A stretch of 64,000 nt of DNA from Mycolicibacterium insubricum (GTDB lineage: Bacteria; Actinomycetota; Actinomycetes; Mycobacteriales; Mycobacteriaceae): the NCBI RefSeq assembly GCF_010731615.1, contig NZ_AP022618.1, positions 4,030,001 through 4,094,000 on the forward strand, read 5' to 3'. The translations under genes were made by a program, and so were the position numbers. Below are positions 18,787 through 27,143 of this stretch, piece after piece. Each line of letters opens with the position of its first letter. Within the stretch, counting starts at the first letter, position 1. The notes beneath the pieces were generated by a model, which saw only the letters and a program-made list of their open reading frames with translations, was not told the origin of the DNA and ran no database searches.

Positions 18787-19584
18787 TCAGCGGGCCTTCC
18801 ACACCGGCGGGCGTTTCTGCGCGAACGCGATCGGCCCCTCCATGGCGTCCTCGGTGCGCAACAGGGCGAACATCTCCCGGTTGGAGCGCTCCCAGCGTGC
18901 GGCCTCGCCGGCGATCTCGCCGTCGTCGACGCTCATCGCGACCCGCTTGCTGGCCTGCACGGCCAGCGGGGCGTTCACGGTGATCCGCTCGGCCAGGGCC
19001 AGGGCGGCGTCGAGCACGGTGCCGTCGGGCACCACCTGGTTGATCAGGCCCCAGCGCAGGGCGTCGGCCGAGGTCAGCGACTCACCGGTGAGGATCAGCT
19101 CCATGGCGACCTTGCGGGGCAGGTGGTCCATGATGCGGAACACCCCGCCGGCGGCCGCCAGCAGTCCGCGCTTGACCTCGGGCAGCCCGAACTGGGCGCG
19201 CTCCTCGGCGATGACCAGGTCGCTGGCCAGGGCGAGCTCCGAACCGCCACCGAGTGCGGTGCCGTTGACCGCGGCGATGGTGGGCTTGTCGATGAAGTGG
19301 CTGACGTAGCCGCCAAAGCCCCACTCCGGGTGCGTCGGGTGAAAGAGGTTCTCACCCTTGGATATCGCCTTCAGGTCCGCACCCGCGCAGAACGACTTGT
19401 CGCCGGCCCCGGTCAGTACGACGGCCCACACGTCGGGATCGTCCTGGGCGGCCTGCAGCGCGTCGCCGACGGCCGTGCTGACCGCCCCGTTGACGGCATT
19501 GCGGGCGTCGGGCCGGTTGATCGTGATGACCATGACGTTGCCGCGCCGGTCGACCAGTGCGCCGGGTTCTGGGGTGTCGCTCAT
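18787..19584 (-). CDS. Enoyl-CoA hydratase (crotonase), KstR-linked operon
   Basis: 265 residues. The oxyanion residues lie in KSFCAGADLKAI and GTALGGGSELALASD. Both classical catalytic glutamates are present: FGLPEVKRGL and RKVAMELILTGE. This is therefore a true hydratase, unlike the crotonase at 16177. It starts 31 nt after the DUF3556 stop with GCAGGAGG before ATG, so the two are probably cotranscribed from the promoter that carries a KstR operator. This places it in sterol or fatty-acid beta-oxidation. Its specific substrate is not deducible. Confidence 0.87.
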   Translation of the reverse strand: MSDTPEPGALVDRRGNVMVITINRPDARNAVNGAVSTAVGDALQAAQDDPDVWAVVLTGAGDKSFCAGADLKAISKGENLFHPTHPEWGFGGYVSHFIDKPTIAAVNGTALGGGSELALASDLVIAEERAQFGLPEVKRGLLAAAGGVFRIMDHLPRKVAMELILTGESLTSADALRWGLINQVVPDGTVLDAALALAERITVNAPLAVQASKRVAMSVDDGEIAGEAARWERSNREMFALLRTEDAMEGPIAFAQKRPPVWKAR

Positions 19585-19615
19585 GCAGCCTCCTGCTGTT
19601 GTCGGTCGGGCCAGC

Positions 19616-21367
19616 CTACGACGCCGTCCACCTCGGGTCCGGATGCACCGGCACCGCGTCGTCCCAGGGTTGGCGGTTCACCGCGTCGGCGACGCTGATG
19701 TAGCCACTCTCGAACTCACCTGTGGCGGCGTCGACGAGCCGATAGCGTTGCGCCTGAACGTGAATGGGCTGGGCATCCAGCAGTACCACCCGGACCTCGC
19801 CGGGTTCGAAATGACAGCGCTGGTGCAGGGCGGCGATGAGTTGTTCGTTGTGCATGTGGCCGTCGCCGAAATTCCAGCCGATCGCCGTCGAGCACAGTCG
19901 TTCCCCGTCGGTCATCACGTACTCGTCCTCCGCGTCGGTGCCCGACGGGCCGCGCTTGGCACGGTGGGCCAGGGTGTACATCATCCGGCCGTGGGTGTTG
20001 AAGCAGCGGAACGCGTAGCCGAGGTACTGCAGCACCTGCGCGGTTTCCGGGCTGCCGTAGAACTTCTCCAACTGTGCGGCGGGCATCGCGGCGATCGCGA
20101 CGATGTGCTCGGTGATCTTCGCCGACGCCGACGGTTTGAGGCACCACAGCGAGGTGTCCCAGTTCCCAGCGTAGTAGCGCATGCCGGGCAGAAAGGAAAC
20201 CTTGCGCGGGAACATGTTTCCCACCGCGACGACGGTGATCAGCACCGCGGTCAGCAGCAACGGCCCGACGGTGGTCAAGTCGCCAAGACCGATGCCGGAA
20301 TGGCCGACGAACAATTCCAGCACGCAAAAGATCATGAAGACGTTCCACTCCAGCGGTACGCCCATTGGGATCGCGGTCAGGATGCCCAGGTGGAAGCAGA
20401 TCATCACGAACGCGGCGATGGCTGTCGGCCAGCCACCGTGGCTGAACAGCAGCGCGAGAGGAATGAGCAGTTCCACCGCGGTGGAGAAGTGTGCGACGAA
20501 CCGGGACAGCCGGCCGGGCCGCAGGTCGTCGGGAAAATGCTCGAAGAACCGGCGCTTGAGCGCCCGGGGCCGCACGACCGGGCTGTTGGACATCATGGTG
20601 GAGATGACGAACGGGAAGTGCCGGTTGAACTTCGAGACCGCCGCGCCCATCCAGATCATGATGCAGATCAGCTTGGCCGCGATCAGCATGTCTACGCCGT
20701 AGCCGGCGAACAGAAAGGCGACGGTGAAGGATCCGTACACCTCGCCGCGGGCCGCCAGGAAGATCACCTTGTCGCGCAGGCCGGCCAGTGTCAGGACGAT
20801 CAGGATCGCCCACACCAGCAGCATCGGCAGCACTCCGATGTCCGTCGACAGGCCGGGCACCGATCCGGTGCCGTCGGAGAACATGGCCACCCCGAGCAGG
20901 ATGAGCAGCGCGCCGTAGAGCGCGATGTCGACCGGGCCACGGTTGTCCCCGGCGGTCAGCGGGACCCGGCCCGGCCACGGTGGCAGGCGAATGGTGTTGG
21001 GGCGCAGCCAGTACAGGATCGAGCCCATCGGCGGCAGGTAGCGGTGGTTGAGCGGACCGAAGCCGCAGCCAAGCCCGATGACCTCGAACGCCATCGTGTA
21101 CAGCACGACCTTCTGGAAGACGATCGGCTCGGTCCACCACTGCCCCACCGCGGTGATGCCGTCGATACCCGAGGTGGACAGCACCACCAGCACGGCGCCG
21201 AGGATGTAGAGCGCGATCTTGCCGACATAGAACAGGTGCATCAGCACCGGGGTGCCGAAGCCGACCTCCGCCCAGTGCCGGGCCATCGGGCGGATCTTCT
21301 CCGCCCAGCTGCCTTGGCTCCATTCGTCGACGTCGACGACGGGAAGTTCGGGCTTGCGGAATCCCAT
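19616..21367 (-). CDS. DUF3556 multi-pass membrane protein
   Basis: 583 residues. A hydrophilic N-terminus is followed by roughly ten membrane segments (about 45-400) and a long soluble C-terminal domain of about 180 residues. I recognise it as DUF3556, an actinobacterial membrane family of unknown activity. Conserved-looking features include FGPLNHRYLPPMGS, SKFNRHFPFVIS, and HFSTAVELLIPLALL. The promoter has a -10 box TAGTCT 6 nt before ATG and a perfect KstR operator overlapping it, so expression should rise on cholesterol. A role in handling sterols or fatty acids at the membrane is inference. Confidence 0.82.
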   Translation of the reverse strand: MGFRKPELPVVDVDEWSQGSWAEKIRPMARHWAEVGFGTPVLMHLFYVGKIALYILGAVLVVLSTSGIDGITAVGQWWTEPIVFQKVVLYTMAFEVIGLGCGFGPLNHRYLPPMGSILYWLRPNTIRLPPWPGRVPLTAGDNRGPVDIALYGALLILLGVAMFSDGTGSVPGLSTDIGVLPMLLVWAILIVLTLAGLRDKVIFLAARGEVYGSFTVAFLFAGYGVDMLIAAKLICIMIWMGAAVSKFNRHFPFVISTMMSNSPVVRPRALKRRFFEHFPDDLRPGRLSRFVAHFSTAVELLIPLALLFSHGGWPTAIAAFVMICFHLGILTAIPMGVPLEWNVFMIFCVLELFVGHSGIGLGDLTTVGPLLLTAVLITVVAVGNMFPRKVSFLPGMRYYAGNWDTSLWCLKPSASAKITEHIVAIAAMPAAQLEKFYGSPETAQVLQYLGYAFRCFNTHGRMMYTLAHRAKRGPSGTDAEDEYVMTDGERLCSTAIGWNFGDGHMHNEQLIAALHQRCHFEPGEVRVVLLDAQPIHVQAQRYRLVDAATGEFESGYISVADAVNRQPWDDAVPVHPDPRWTAS

Positions 21368-21373
21368 ACCCTC

Positions 21374-21379
21374 AGACTA
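21374..21379 (-). promoter_or_regulatory. -10 box of the DUF3556-crotonase operon
   Basis: TAGTCT (minus strand) ends 6 nt before ATG 21367. It overlaps the KstR site, so bound repressor would block RNA polymerase. Confidence 0.6.
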
Positions 21380-21391
21380 GAACGTGTTCTA
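21378..21391. promoter_or_regulatory. KstR operator (DUF3556-crotonase operon)
   Basis: TAGAACGTGTTCTA matches TNNAACNNGTTNNA at every fixed position, and all arm positions are symmetric. Confidence 0.8.
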
Positions 21392-21402
21392 GTCGCAGTG
21401 GG

Positions 21403-21930
21403 CTATTTGGCCGGCGGGCGGTAGAAGATCGCCAGCTGGCCGATACCGCCGAGCAGGCCCAGACCCAGCCCGATCGCCAGGCCGCACCAGCCGTACAGCA
21501 GGTAGGAGAGGTCGCAGGTGTCCTTGAACAGCAGGTAGTCGAGGCTGAACCGGCCCGCGCCGGTGGCCGCGATCGCGACGGCCCCGGTGGCCAAGACTAG
21601 GTTGTACTCCCAGCCCTCCTTCACGATGAAGAAGCCGTTGCGGCGGTGCACGGTCCAGGCGGCGACCAGCATCAGCGCGACGAACCCGGCCGCGGGGACG
21701 GGGGTGAGCAGCCCGGCGGCCAGGCCCAGTCCGGCGGCGATCTCGGTCGTGGCGGCCAGCCGGGCGTGCAGGACACCCGGCTTCATGCCGATGCTCTCGA
21801 ACCAGGCGGCGGTGCCGGCGATCCGCCCTCCGCCGAAGAACTTGTTGTAACCGTGGGCGGCCATGGTCAGGCCGAGCACGACACGCAGCAGGAGCAGACC
21901 GAAATCGAGCGCATAGTTAGTGGCAACCAT
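21403..21930 (-). CDS. DoxX family membrane protein
   Basis: 175 residues with four membrane segments. LLLLRVVLGLTMAAHGYNKFFGGG, the HGxxKxFG signature at the end of helix 1, is diagnostic of DoxX. Mycobacterial DoxX takes part in a membrane oxidoreductase complex that resists oxidative stress; whether this paralogue does is unknown. ATG 21930 has TAGATT 7 nt upstream. It lies 35 nt before DUF3556 on the same strand, but the latter has its own KstR-controlled promoter. Confidence 0.87.
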   Translation of the reverse strand: MVATNYALDFGLLLLRVVLGLTMAAHGYNKFFGGGRIAGTAAWFESIGMKPGVLHARLAATTEIAAGLGLAAGLLTPVPAAGFVALMLVAAWTVHRRNGFFIVKEGWEYNLVLATGAVAIAATGAGRFSLDYLLFKDTCDLSYLLYGWCGLAIGLGLGLLGGIGQLAIFYRPPAK

Positions 21931-21937
21931 GTAACAG

Positions 21938-21943
21938 AATCTA
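21938..21943 (-). promoter_or_regulatory. -10 box, leaderless doxX-like gene
   Basis: TAGATT (minus strand) ends 7 nt before ATG 21930. Confidence 0.5.
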
Positions 21944-21952
21944 GGCCATGTG

Positions 21953-23206
21953 TCACGCCGACGGGAGGGCGAGGGCCAATCTGGACAGATAGTCGTCCAG
22001 ATCGATCGACGACGCGGCGTGCACGCTGAGCGCGACGGTGTCCCCGAGCCCGTGCACCCCGTGGGTGAGGCCCATCATCGGCGACAGCGCCGGATACCCC
22101 GCGGTGAACAGCACCGGGCACCCGCCCAGGCGTAGATCGGCGGGGCCGCGGTTGATGCTGGAGACGACGGTGTGGCCGGTGACCGTCGGCGCACGGGCCG
22201 CCGGATCGAATCGGTCGGTACCCCAGCGCAGCAGTGCCGGCGGCACCGCGGCCAGCGCCCGGTCCTCGGCGAGGGCGGCCGGGTGATCGGCGCGACGGCG
22301 GGCGGCGGCCAGTTCCGCGGCGATCCGCTGCTCCCGTTCCTGCCGCGGCAGATCCGGATGCAGTCCGACGCCGACGTTACGGAAGTGGTTGCGAGCGTTT
22401 GTGTTTCCCGATTTGCGCAGCGGCACCTCGGCGGCGAGTCCGGACGCGTCGGCGCCGCGGTCGGCCAGATAGCCGGCCAGCGCCGTCGAGATCGCCGACA
22501 GCGCGGCGACGGTGACGGTGCTCTCCCCCGCCAGGGCCGCGCGATCGGCGATCAGCGTGCGAATGCGGTGCGGCCCGGGCGGGCAGGCGTTGGTGGGCAG
22601 CGGTGGCCGCGGCGGCGGCGCCGGGCTCAGGTCACCGGCGGCGATCGCGGCGCTCAGGTCGCGGTGGACCCGGCCGGCGGCGATGCTGCGCAGCAGCAGG
22701 CTGCCGCGCCGGGTGCACCGGATCGGGCCGGGCTGGTGCGGGCGGCCGAACAGCCAGCCGGCAAGCTCGGCCGCCCGGGTCCCGTCGGCCAGGGCGTGCG
22801 CGATCTGCACGACGGCGACCGTCGCCGGTCCCGACACTCTCGGGACCCCGGAAACCGGTGCGAAAAGGTTCACCCGCCAGGCTGATTCACGGGGTTGGAG
22901 CTGGTCGACGGCGAGCGCCGCCACCGCATCCAGGCAGCCCGGCCAGTCGAGGGGGGCGTCGTGGCGGCGGAACCGACCGTCGCGCACAGGCGCCGGGGCC
23001 CAGCGCGGGTAGCGCCACCGGTTGTCGTCGACGATGCGCAACTTCAGATCCGGGCAGCTTTCCGCGCGTCCGGCGAGCTCCCGGATGAGGACATCGAAAT
23101 CGGCGGGTACGCCGTCGAAGGCGTACAGCAGGAACTGGTCGCTGGGCATCTTCGACGCCATCCAGTAGGTCTGCGCGTCGACCGCGGCGAGCGGCTCGAC
23201 GGTCAC
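21953..23206 (-). CDS. WS/DGAT-like acyltransferase (condensation fold)
   Basis: 417 residues, chloramphenicol-acetyltransferase-like fold. The N-terminal AAVDAQTYWMASKMPSDQF resembles the start of wax ester synthase/DGAT enzymes, and VVQIAHALADGTRAAELAGWLFG is the HHxxxDG site. Here the first His is Ala and the second, catalytic, His is kept (AHALADG). The C-terminal domain has VSSINRGPADLRLGGCPV. It may esterify an alcohol or diglyceride with an acyl-CoA. GTG 23206 lies 1 nt after the stop of a Mce-associated gene, so the three form one operon. Confidence 0.75.
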   Translation of the reverse strand: MTVEPLAAVDAQTYWMASKMPSDQFLLYAFDGVPADFDVLIRELAGRAESCPDLKLRIVDDNRWRYPRWAPAPVRDGRFRRHDAPLDWPGCLDAVAALAVDQLQPRESAWRVNLFAPVSGVPRVSGPATVAVVQIAHALADGTRAAELAGWLFGRPHQPGPIRCTRRGSLLLRSIAAGRVHRDLSAAIAAGDLSPAPPPRPPLPTNACPPGPHRIRTLIADRAALAGESTVTVAALSAISTALAGYLADRGADASGLAAEVPLRKSGNTNARNHFRNVGVGLHPDLPRQEREQRIAAELAAARRRADHPAALAEDRALAAVPPALLRWGTDRFDPAARAPTVTGHTVVSSINRGPADLRLGGCPVLFTAGYPALSPMMGLTHGVHGLGDTVALSVHAASSIDLDDYLSRLALALPSA

Positions 23207-23207
23207 C

Positions 23208-23948
23208 TCAGACCCGGCGCATGTCCGAGATGAGCCACCGGCCGCCCACCAGGTCCAGGGTCACCTCGAACCGGGAGGAGACCAGGGTTTCCGGCCCGTC
23301 CCCGACGGCATACATCTGGTTGACGAACAGCAGCGTGGTCACCCGGTTCGGGCTCGCCGAGATCACCGATGAGGCAAGCGCTCTCGCCTCGGCGGAGATC
23401 TTCTGCTTCTGGGTCTCCGGGATGATCTTGTCGTTGATCTCCTTGGAGTAGATGGTGCGGAAATCGCCGGTGAGCAGGTCCTGCGCGGAGGCCAGCTGCT
23501 CGGCGACGGCGAACGGTTGATAGCTCAGCAGTTTGGCGATCGAATCATTGGCGGTGTCAACGGCTTCCACGCGGGCGGTTTCGGTCGCCCGATACTTGGC
23601 GTTCTCGTACTTGAGGTATCCGGCGCCACCCGCCAGGGCGATGATCACGGCCGGCAGAACGCCGAGCACCACGATCCGGGCACGACGAGACGGTGGGCCG
23701 TCCTGGTGCGACGGGTCCTCGGGCGCCTCTTCGTCGGCGGGGTCGGGGTCGTCGTCTTGCGCCGCGTCATCGATATCGATTTCCGACTCATCGGATTCGT
23801 CGTCCGCTTCGACTGTTTCATCGACATCGGGGGATTCGTCCGACTCAAGGGTTTCGGATTCCACTTCGATGATTTCGGGTTCCACCTCCGCACCCGTTTC
23901 GGGCGACGGGGCGGACTCGGGCCGGTTCTTCCAGCGGCGGCCGATCAT
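23208..23948 (-). CDS. Mce-associated membrane protein (second of a pair)
   Basis: 246 residues: a highly acidic cytosolic N-terminus (about 1-85), one membrane helix (about 91-110), and an external alpha+beta domain of about 135 residues ending WLISDMRRV. This is the Mam layout. Orphan Mam proteins such as the Rv1362c-Rv1363c pair stabilise Mce lipid and cholesterol importers. Its ATG overlaps the upstream gene's stop by 4 nt. No mce operon lies in the window, so it is an orphan pair acting in trans. Confidence 0.82.
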   Translation of the reverse strand: MIGRRWKNRPESAPSPETGAEVEPEIIEVESETLESDESPDVDETVEADDESDESEIDIDDAAQDDDPDPADEEAPEDPSHQDGPPSRRARIVVLGVLPAVIIALAGGAGYLKYENAKYRATETARVEAVDTANDSIAKLLSYQPFAVAEQLASAQDLLTGDFRTIYSKEINDKIIPETQKQKISAEARALASSVISASPNRVTTLLFVNQMYAVGDGPETLVSSRFEVTLDLVGGRWLISDMRRV

Positions 23949-24688
23949 TGGACGAACTCCACTCGCGAGGCCTTCACGTCACCGGGGGCGACCTCACGCA
24001 GCATCACCCGCATCCGCCACGGATCGGTCTTCTCTTGCGGCAGAGTCTGATTGGTCCACACGACGTTGACCGCGACCAGCACCTGCGCGCGGGTGTCGTC
24101 GATCGATTCCACCCCCGCAGAGATCACCTTGCCCGAGGCGATGCCCTGATTCGCCCGAGCCACCTCCGGAAAGGTCCCGGTGCGCTTGGACAGATCGTTG
24201 TAGAGGTTGTCGGTGGCGTGATCGAGGATGCGCTGCAGATCGGCCTCGGCGGAATCGAACCGGACCGAGGTGAGGTCGACCGCGACCTGCTCCCCCACGG
24301 CCAGGAAACGATCGCGCTGCTGCTGGGCCACATGCTCCTGATACCGCACGTAGCCGAGGTAACCGGCCACACCGCCGAGCGCCAGGGCGATCAGCAGGAA
24401 GGTGATGGCGGTTTTGGCCAGCGCCGATCTCGGCCGTCGCGCCGCCTTCTGCCGTTTGTCGTCCGGTTCCTCCCCGCCGGAATCCGCCGCCCCGTCGTCG
24501 TCATCGTTGTCGTGGCCCACAACGAGTGCAGCGGCTTCGGGTTCGTCGTCGGACTCTGCGGCTTCCAGGACGGCCGCATCGTCGTCGTCGGCCGTCAGTG
24601 CAGACGCGTCCGGCTCGTCGTCGGACTCTGCGGCCTCCAGTACCGCCGCGTCGGACTCTTCATCCGCGTCGAGCTCGTCGTCGGCCAT
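23945..24688 (-). CDS. Mce-associated membrane protein (first of a pair)
   Basis: 247 residues from ATG 24688, which has GAGGAGA upstream; the frame to 24751 lacks a ribosome site. It has an acidic N-terminus (1-85) containing a perfect internal duplication of AAVLEAAESDDEP (14-26 and 38-50), a basic stretch (KRQKAARRPR), one membrane helix (about 97-117) and a Mam external domain. It opens a tightly coupled operon, mam-mam-acyltransferase. The duplication also shows as a DNA direct repeat near 24540-24640. Confidence 0.82.
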   Translation of the reverse strand: MADDELDADEESDAAVLEAAESDDEPDASALTADDDDAAVLEAAESDDEPEAAALVVGHDNDDDDGAADSGGEEPDDKRQKAARRPRSALAKTAITFLLIALALGGVAGYLGYVRYQEHVAQQQRDRFLAVGEQVAVDLTSVRFDSAEADLQRILDHATDNLYNDLSKRTGTFPEVARANQGIASGKVISAGVESIDDTRAQVLVAVNVVWTNQTLPQEKTDPWRMRVMLREVAPGDVKASRVEFVQ

Positions 24689-24858
24689 ATCTTCTCCTCG
24701 GCGGACCAGGTCGGCTCGCGCAAGCCGCCACGTCCGGGTCTGGTGGCACAAATTACGTCGCCAACCTACCGGCTACCGCTGAGGACGGTACCGCAGTCGC
24801 GCGTCGAAGCCGCCGCGGTAACGTCGTTCCCTAGCAGTTCGTCGAGAGGAGTCCGCAC

Positions 24859-25728
24859 GTGGCGGCAGACGGCACCCCCACGGACAACGCCGCGGGCCCA
24901 GCGCCCGAGCAGGTGCAGTTCCGCGGCGTCGACAACATCACCCTGGTCGGCGACTCCTGGCCCGGTGACGGCCCCGCCGTCCTCATGCTGCACGGCGGCG
25001 GCCAGAACCGTCATTCCTGGAAGAAGACCGGGCAGGTTCTGGCCGATCGGGGTTTCCACGTGGTTGCCGTGGACACCCGCGGGCACGGCGACAGCGACCG
25101 CGCACCGGGCGCCGACTACTCCATCGGGTCGCTGACCGGCGACGTCTTCAACATCCTCGACGCGATCGGTCGGCCGGTGACCCTGATCGGGGCGTCGATG
25201 GGCGGGCTGACCGGCATCATGGTCGCCGCCGAGGCCGGGCCGACCAAGGTGAACAAGCTGGTGCTGGTCGACGTGGTGCCGCGGGTCGAGGAATCCGGCA
25301 CCCGGCGCATTCGCGAATTCATGGCCGGCCACGTCGACGGGTTCGCGTCCCTGGAGGACGCCGCCGCGGCGATCTCCCGCTATCTGCCCCATCGCACCAA
25401 GCCGCGCAGTCACGAGGGTTTGAAGAAGAACCTGCGATTGCGCGGGGATCGCTGGCATTGGCATTGGGATCCCGCGTTCATCACCGTGCCGAAGGAGAAC
25501 CCGTTCGGCCGGGTCGAGCGGATGGAGCAGGCCGCGGCCGGGCTGCAGATCCCGATCATGCTGATCCGCGGCCGACTCTCCGACGTGGTGAGCGCCGAGG
25601 GGGTCCGCGACTTCCTGGCGAAGGTCCCGCAGACGGAATTCGTCGAACTGTCCGCCGCCGGGCACACCGCCGCCGGTGACGACAACGACGCTTTCAGTGA
25701 GGTCGTCGTGGAGTTCGTCAGCCGCTGA
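24859..25728 (+). CDS. Alpha/beta-hydrolase
   Basis: 289 residues. The oxyanion motif LHGGGQNRHSW, DTRGHGDSDRAPG, the nucleophile elbow GASMGG (Ser in GxSxG), and the histidine in SAAGHTAAGDDND complete the fold. The family spans epoxide hydrolases, haloperoxidase-like enzymes and esterases, so the substrate is not predictable. GTG 24859 is preceded by GAGAGGAG. It is divergent from the mam operon. Confidence 0.85.
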   Translation: MAADGTPTDNAAGPAPEQVQFRGVDNITLVGDSWPGDGPAVLMLHGGGQNRHSWKKTGQVLADRGFHVVAVDTRGHGDSDRAPGADYSIGSLTGDVFNILDAIGRPVTLIGASMGGLTGIMVAAEAGPTKVNKLVLVDVVPRVEESGTRRIREFMAGHVDGFASLEDAAAAISRYLPHRTKPRSHEGLKKNLRLRGDRWHWHWDPAFITVPKENPFGRVERMEQAAAGLQIPIMLIRGRLSDVVSAEGVRDFLAKVPQTEFVELSAAGHTAAGDDNDAFSEVVVEFVSR

Positions 25729-25744
25729 CGCGGTGGGCGAGCGT

Positions 25745-26296
25745 TCAGCGCCGAGGCAGTTTCCGCTTCGCCTGCATGGTGACCCCGAGGACGGTGTCCG
25801 CCAGATCCGATCGGGCACGGGAGAATCCGCGCATCGCGCGGTAGAACGCCAACAGCTGACGCGGCGACGGGATCTTCGGGACCCAGGCCAGTTCCCAGTG
25901 AATGCCGTTGATCGGATCGTCGAAGAACACCGCGTAGTACCCGGGAACGTACTGCGGGTAGTCCTTGGGCACGTCGGTCACCGGGATCCCCTGCGGCAGC
26001 AGGAAATCCCGATAGAAGCGGTCCACTTCCCTGCGGCTGCAAGCCCACAACGCAATGTGGTTGATGCCGACGGCCTGATCGCTGTGGGTGAGCTTCTCCC
26101 CGGTGCGAGCCGGCTGAATTCCGATGTAGCTGTGCGGGTTCACGTACCGCGTCATGTAGTAGATCGACTGGTACTCCATGTTCATCGACGAGAAGCTGCT
26201 GTAGCCGAGCCAGCCCAGCATCGCGTCGTAGAACGCAATCGACTCGTCGTAGTCCAGCACCGCGAACTCGACATGACTAACCCCGCGCCACCGCAT
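25745..26296 (-). CDS. VOC (glyoxalase/dioxygenase fold) protein
   Basis: 183 residues. GVSHVEFAVLDYDESIAFYDAMLGWLG is the first VOC module and VGINHIALWACSRREVDRFYRDFL plus VFFDDPINGIHWELAWVP the second. Metal-ligand candidates are His8, the His of NHIAL and the Glu of HWELAW. It is unusually rich in Tyr in the middle (MEYQSIYYMTRYV). GAGGGG precedes ATG 26296. A palindrome upstream (26317-26334) suggests regulated expression. The reaction is unknown. Confidence 0.78.
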   Translation of the reverse strand: MRWRGVSHVEFAVLDYDESIAFYDAMLGWLGYSSFSSMNMEYQSIYYMTRYVNPHSYIGIQPARTGEKLTHSDQAVGINHIALWACSRREVDRFYRDFLLPQGIPVTDVPKDYPQYVPGYYAVFFDDPINGIHWELAWVPKIPSPRQLLAFYRAMRGFSRARSDLADTVLGVTMQAKRKLPRR

Positions 26297-26316
26297 CAGC
26301 CAATCCCCTCGGCATC

Positions 26317-26334
26317 ACTACTATGGACAGTAGT
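26317..26334. promoter_or_regulatory. Inverted repeat upstream of the VOC gene
   Basis: ACTACT-ATGGAC-AGTAGT has perfect 6-nt arms. It lies between the stop of the phosphotransferase gene and the VOC start, 20 nt before ATG 26296 on the minus strand, where it can cover the promoter. Confidence 0.5.
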
Positions 26335-26365
26335 AGCAAGTTTCTCGTTGTGAAAGGGAAAGCGG

Positions 26366-27082
26366 TCATTCCGCGTCCCACAGTTCACGGTAGAACCGGA
26401 TGCGATCGATGTCGGGCTGCACGCCGTAGACCTCGAAGAACAGGTCGTCGTAGCTCCTGCCGAAGTTCACGTCCCAGCTGATGCTGTAAGTCGCGATTGC
26501 CAAGTCTGACCAGCGGTCCGCCACCCCGAGCCTGGCCAGGTCGACATGCGCGGCGAACGCGCCGTCGTGATCCAGCAGGGTGTTCGGCACGCAGGGATCT
26601 CCGTGGCACACGACCAACTGCCCCTGTCCCCCAGGTTTCACAGGTCCGCACCAGGACCCGCCGTAGGGGCAGCCGGCCACCGGAAGCGCGTCGTGCAGGC
26701 GTCGCAGACCAGTGGCGATGGCCCGCACCGCGGCCTCCGGATTCGCCCGCCACCTATCGGCGAAGGCCGGCGTCGCATCGATGGCCTCGGTGATCAACCA
26801 GGCCCCCTGGCTATCCGAACCACAGTCGAGGACACCCGGCACCGGCACGAATCGGCCGGCCCAACGGAGCTTCTCCGCCTCCGCGATCAGGTCCACATCC
26901 GCACGCCTGGCCGGATCGAGGCCGATATCGGGTTGCCACTTGATGTATCTCATTCGACATTCGTCGGTCAGACGAAAGGTTGTTCCGCCCAGCTCGTTTC
27001 GCCAAACAAGCTCGACGGTCCCCGTCCCGGCGAGTTCAGCCACCTTGTCCGGGACACCCGAGCAGTCCCCGCTGGAGCTCAC
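26366..27082 (-). CDS. Aminoglycoside 3'-phosphotransferase-like kinase
   Basis: 238 residues. VVCHGDPCVPNTLL is the kinase catalytic loop (Asp and Asn present), and HVDLARLGVADRWSDLAIATYSI is the Mg-binding segment of APH(3') enzymes. YIKW carries the nucleotide-loop Lys. The segment between LHDALPVAGCPYGGSWC and the catalytic loop is much shorter than the roughly 40-residue helical insert usual in APH(3'), which forms part of the substrate site. Real aminoglycoside phosphorylation is therefore uncertain. GTG 27082 has TACGCT 7 nt upstream. Confidence 0.8.
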   Translation of the reverse strand: MSSSGDCSGVPDKVAELAGTGTVELVWRNELGGTTFRLTDECRMRYIKWQPDIGLDPARRADVDLIAEAEKLRWAGRFVPVPGVLDCGSDSQGAWLITEAIDATPAFADRWRANPEAAVRAIATGLRRLHDALPVAGCPYGGSWCGPVKPGGQGQLVVCHGDPCVPNTLLDHDGAFAAHVDLARLGVADRWSDLAIATYSISWDVNFGRSYDDLFFEVYGVQPDIDRIRFYRELWDAE

Positions 27083-27089
27083 GAATGAC

Positions 27090-27095
27090 AGCGTA
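27090..27095 (-). promoter_or_regulatory. -10 box, leaderless phosphotransferase gene
   Basis: TACGCT (minus strand) ends 7 nt before GTG 27082. Confidence 0.5.
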
Positions 27096-27143
27096 GCTGC
27101 GCAACGCCGGCGGACTTGCTATGCGCGGTCGGCACCCGAGGCG

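Noticed and set aside
19358..21424. 688-codon plus-strand frame opposite DUF3556
   Set aside because: Shadow composition (His/Gln/Arg/Asp-rich). The minus strand encodes a clear membrane protein.
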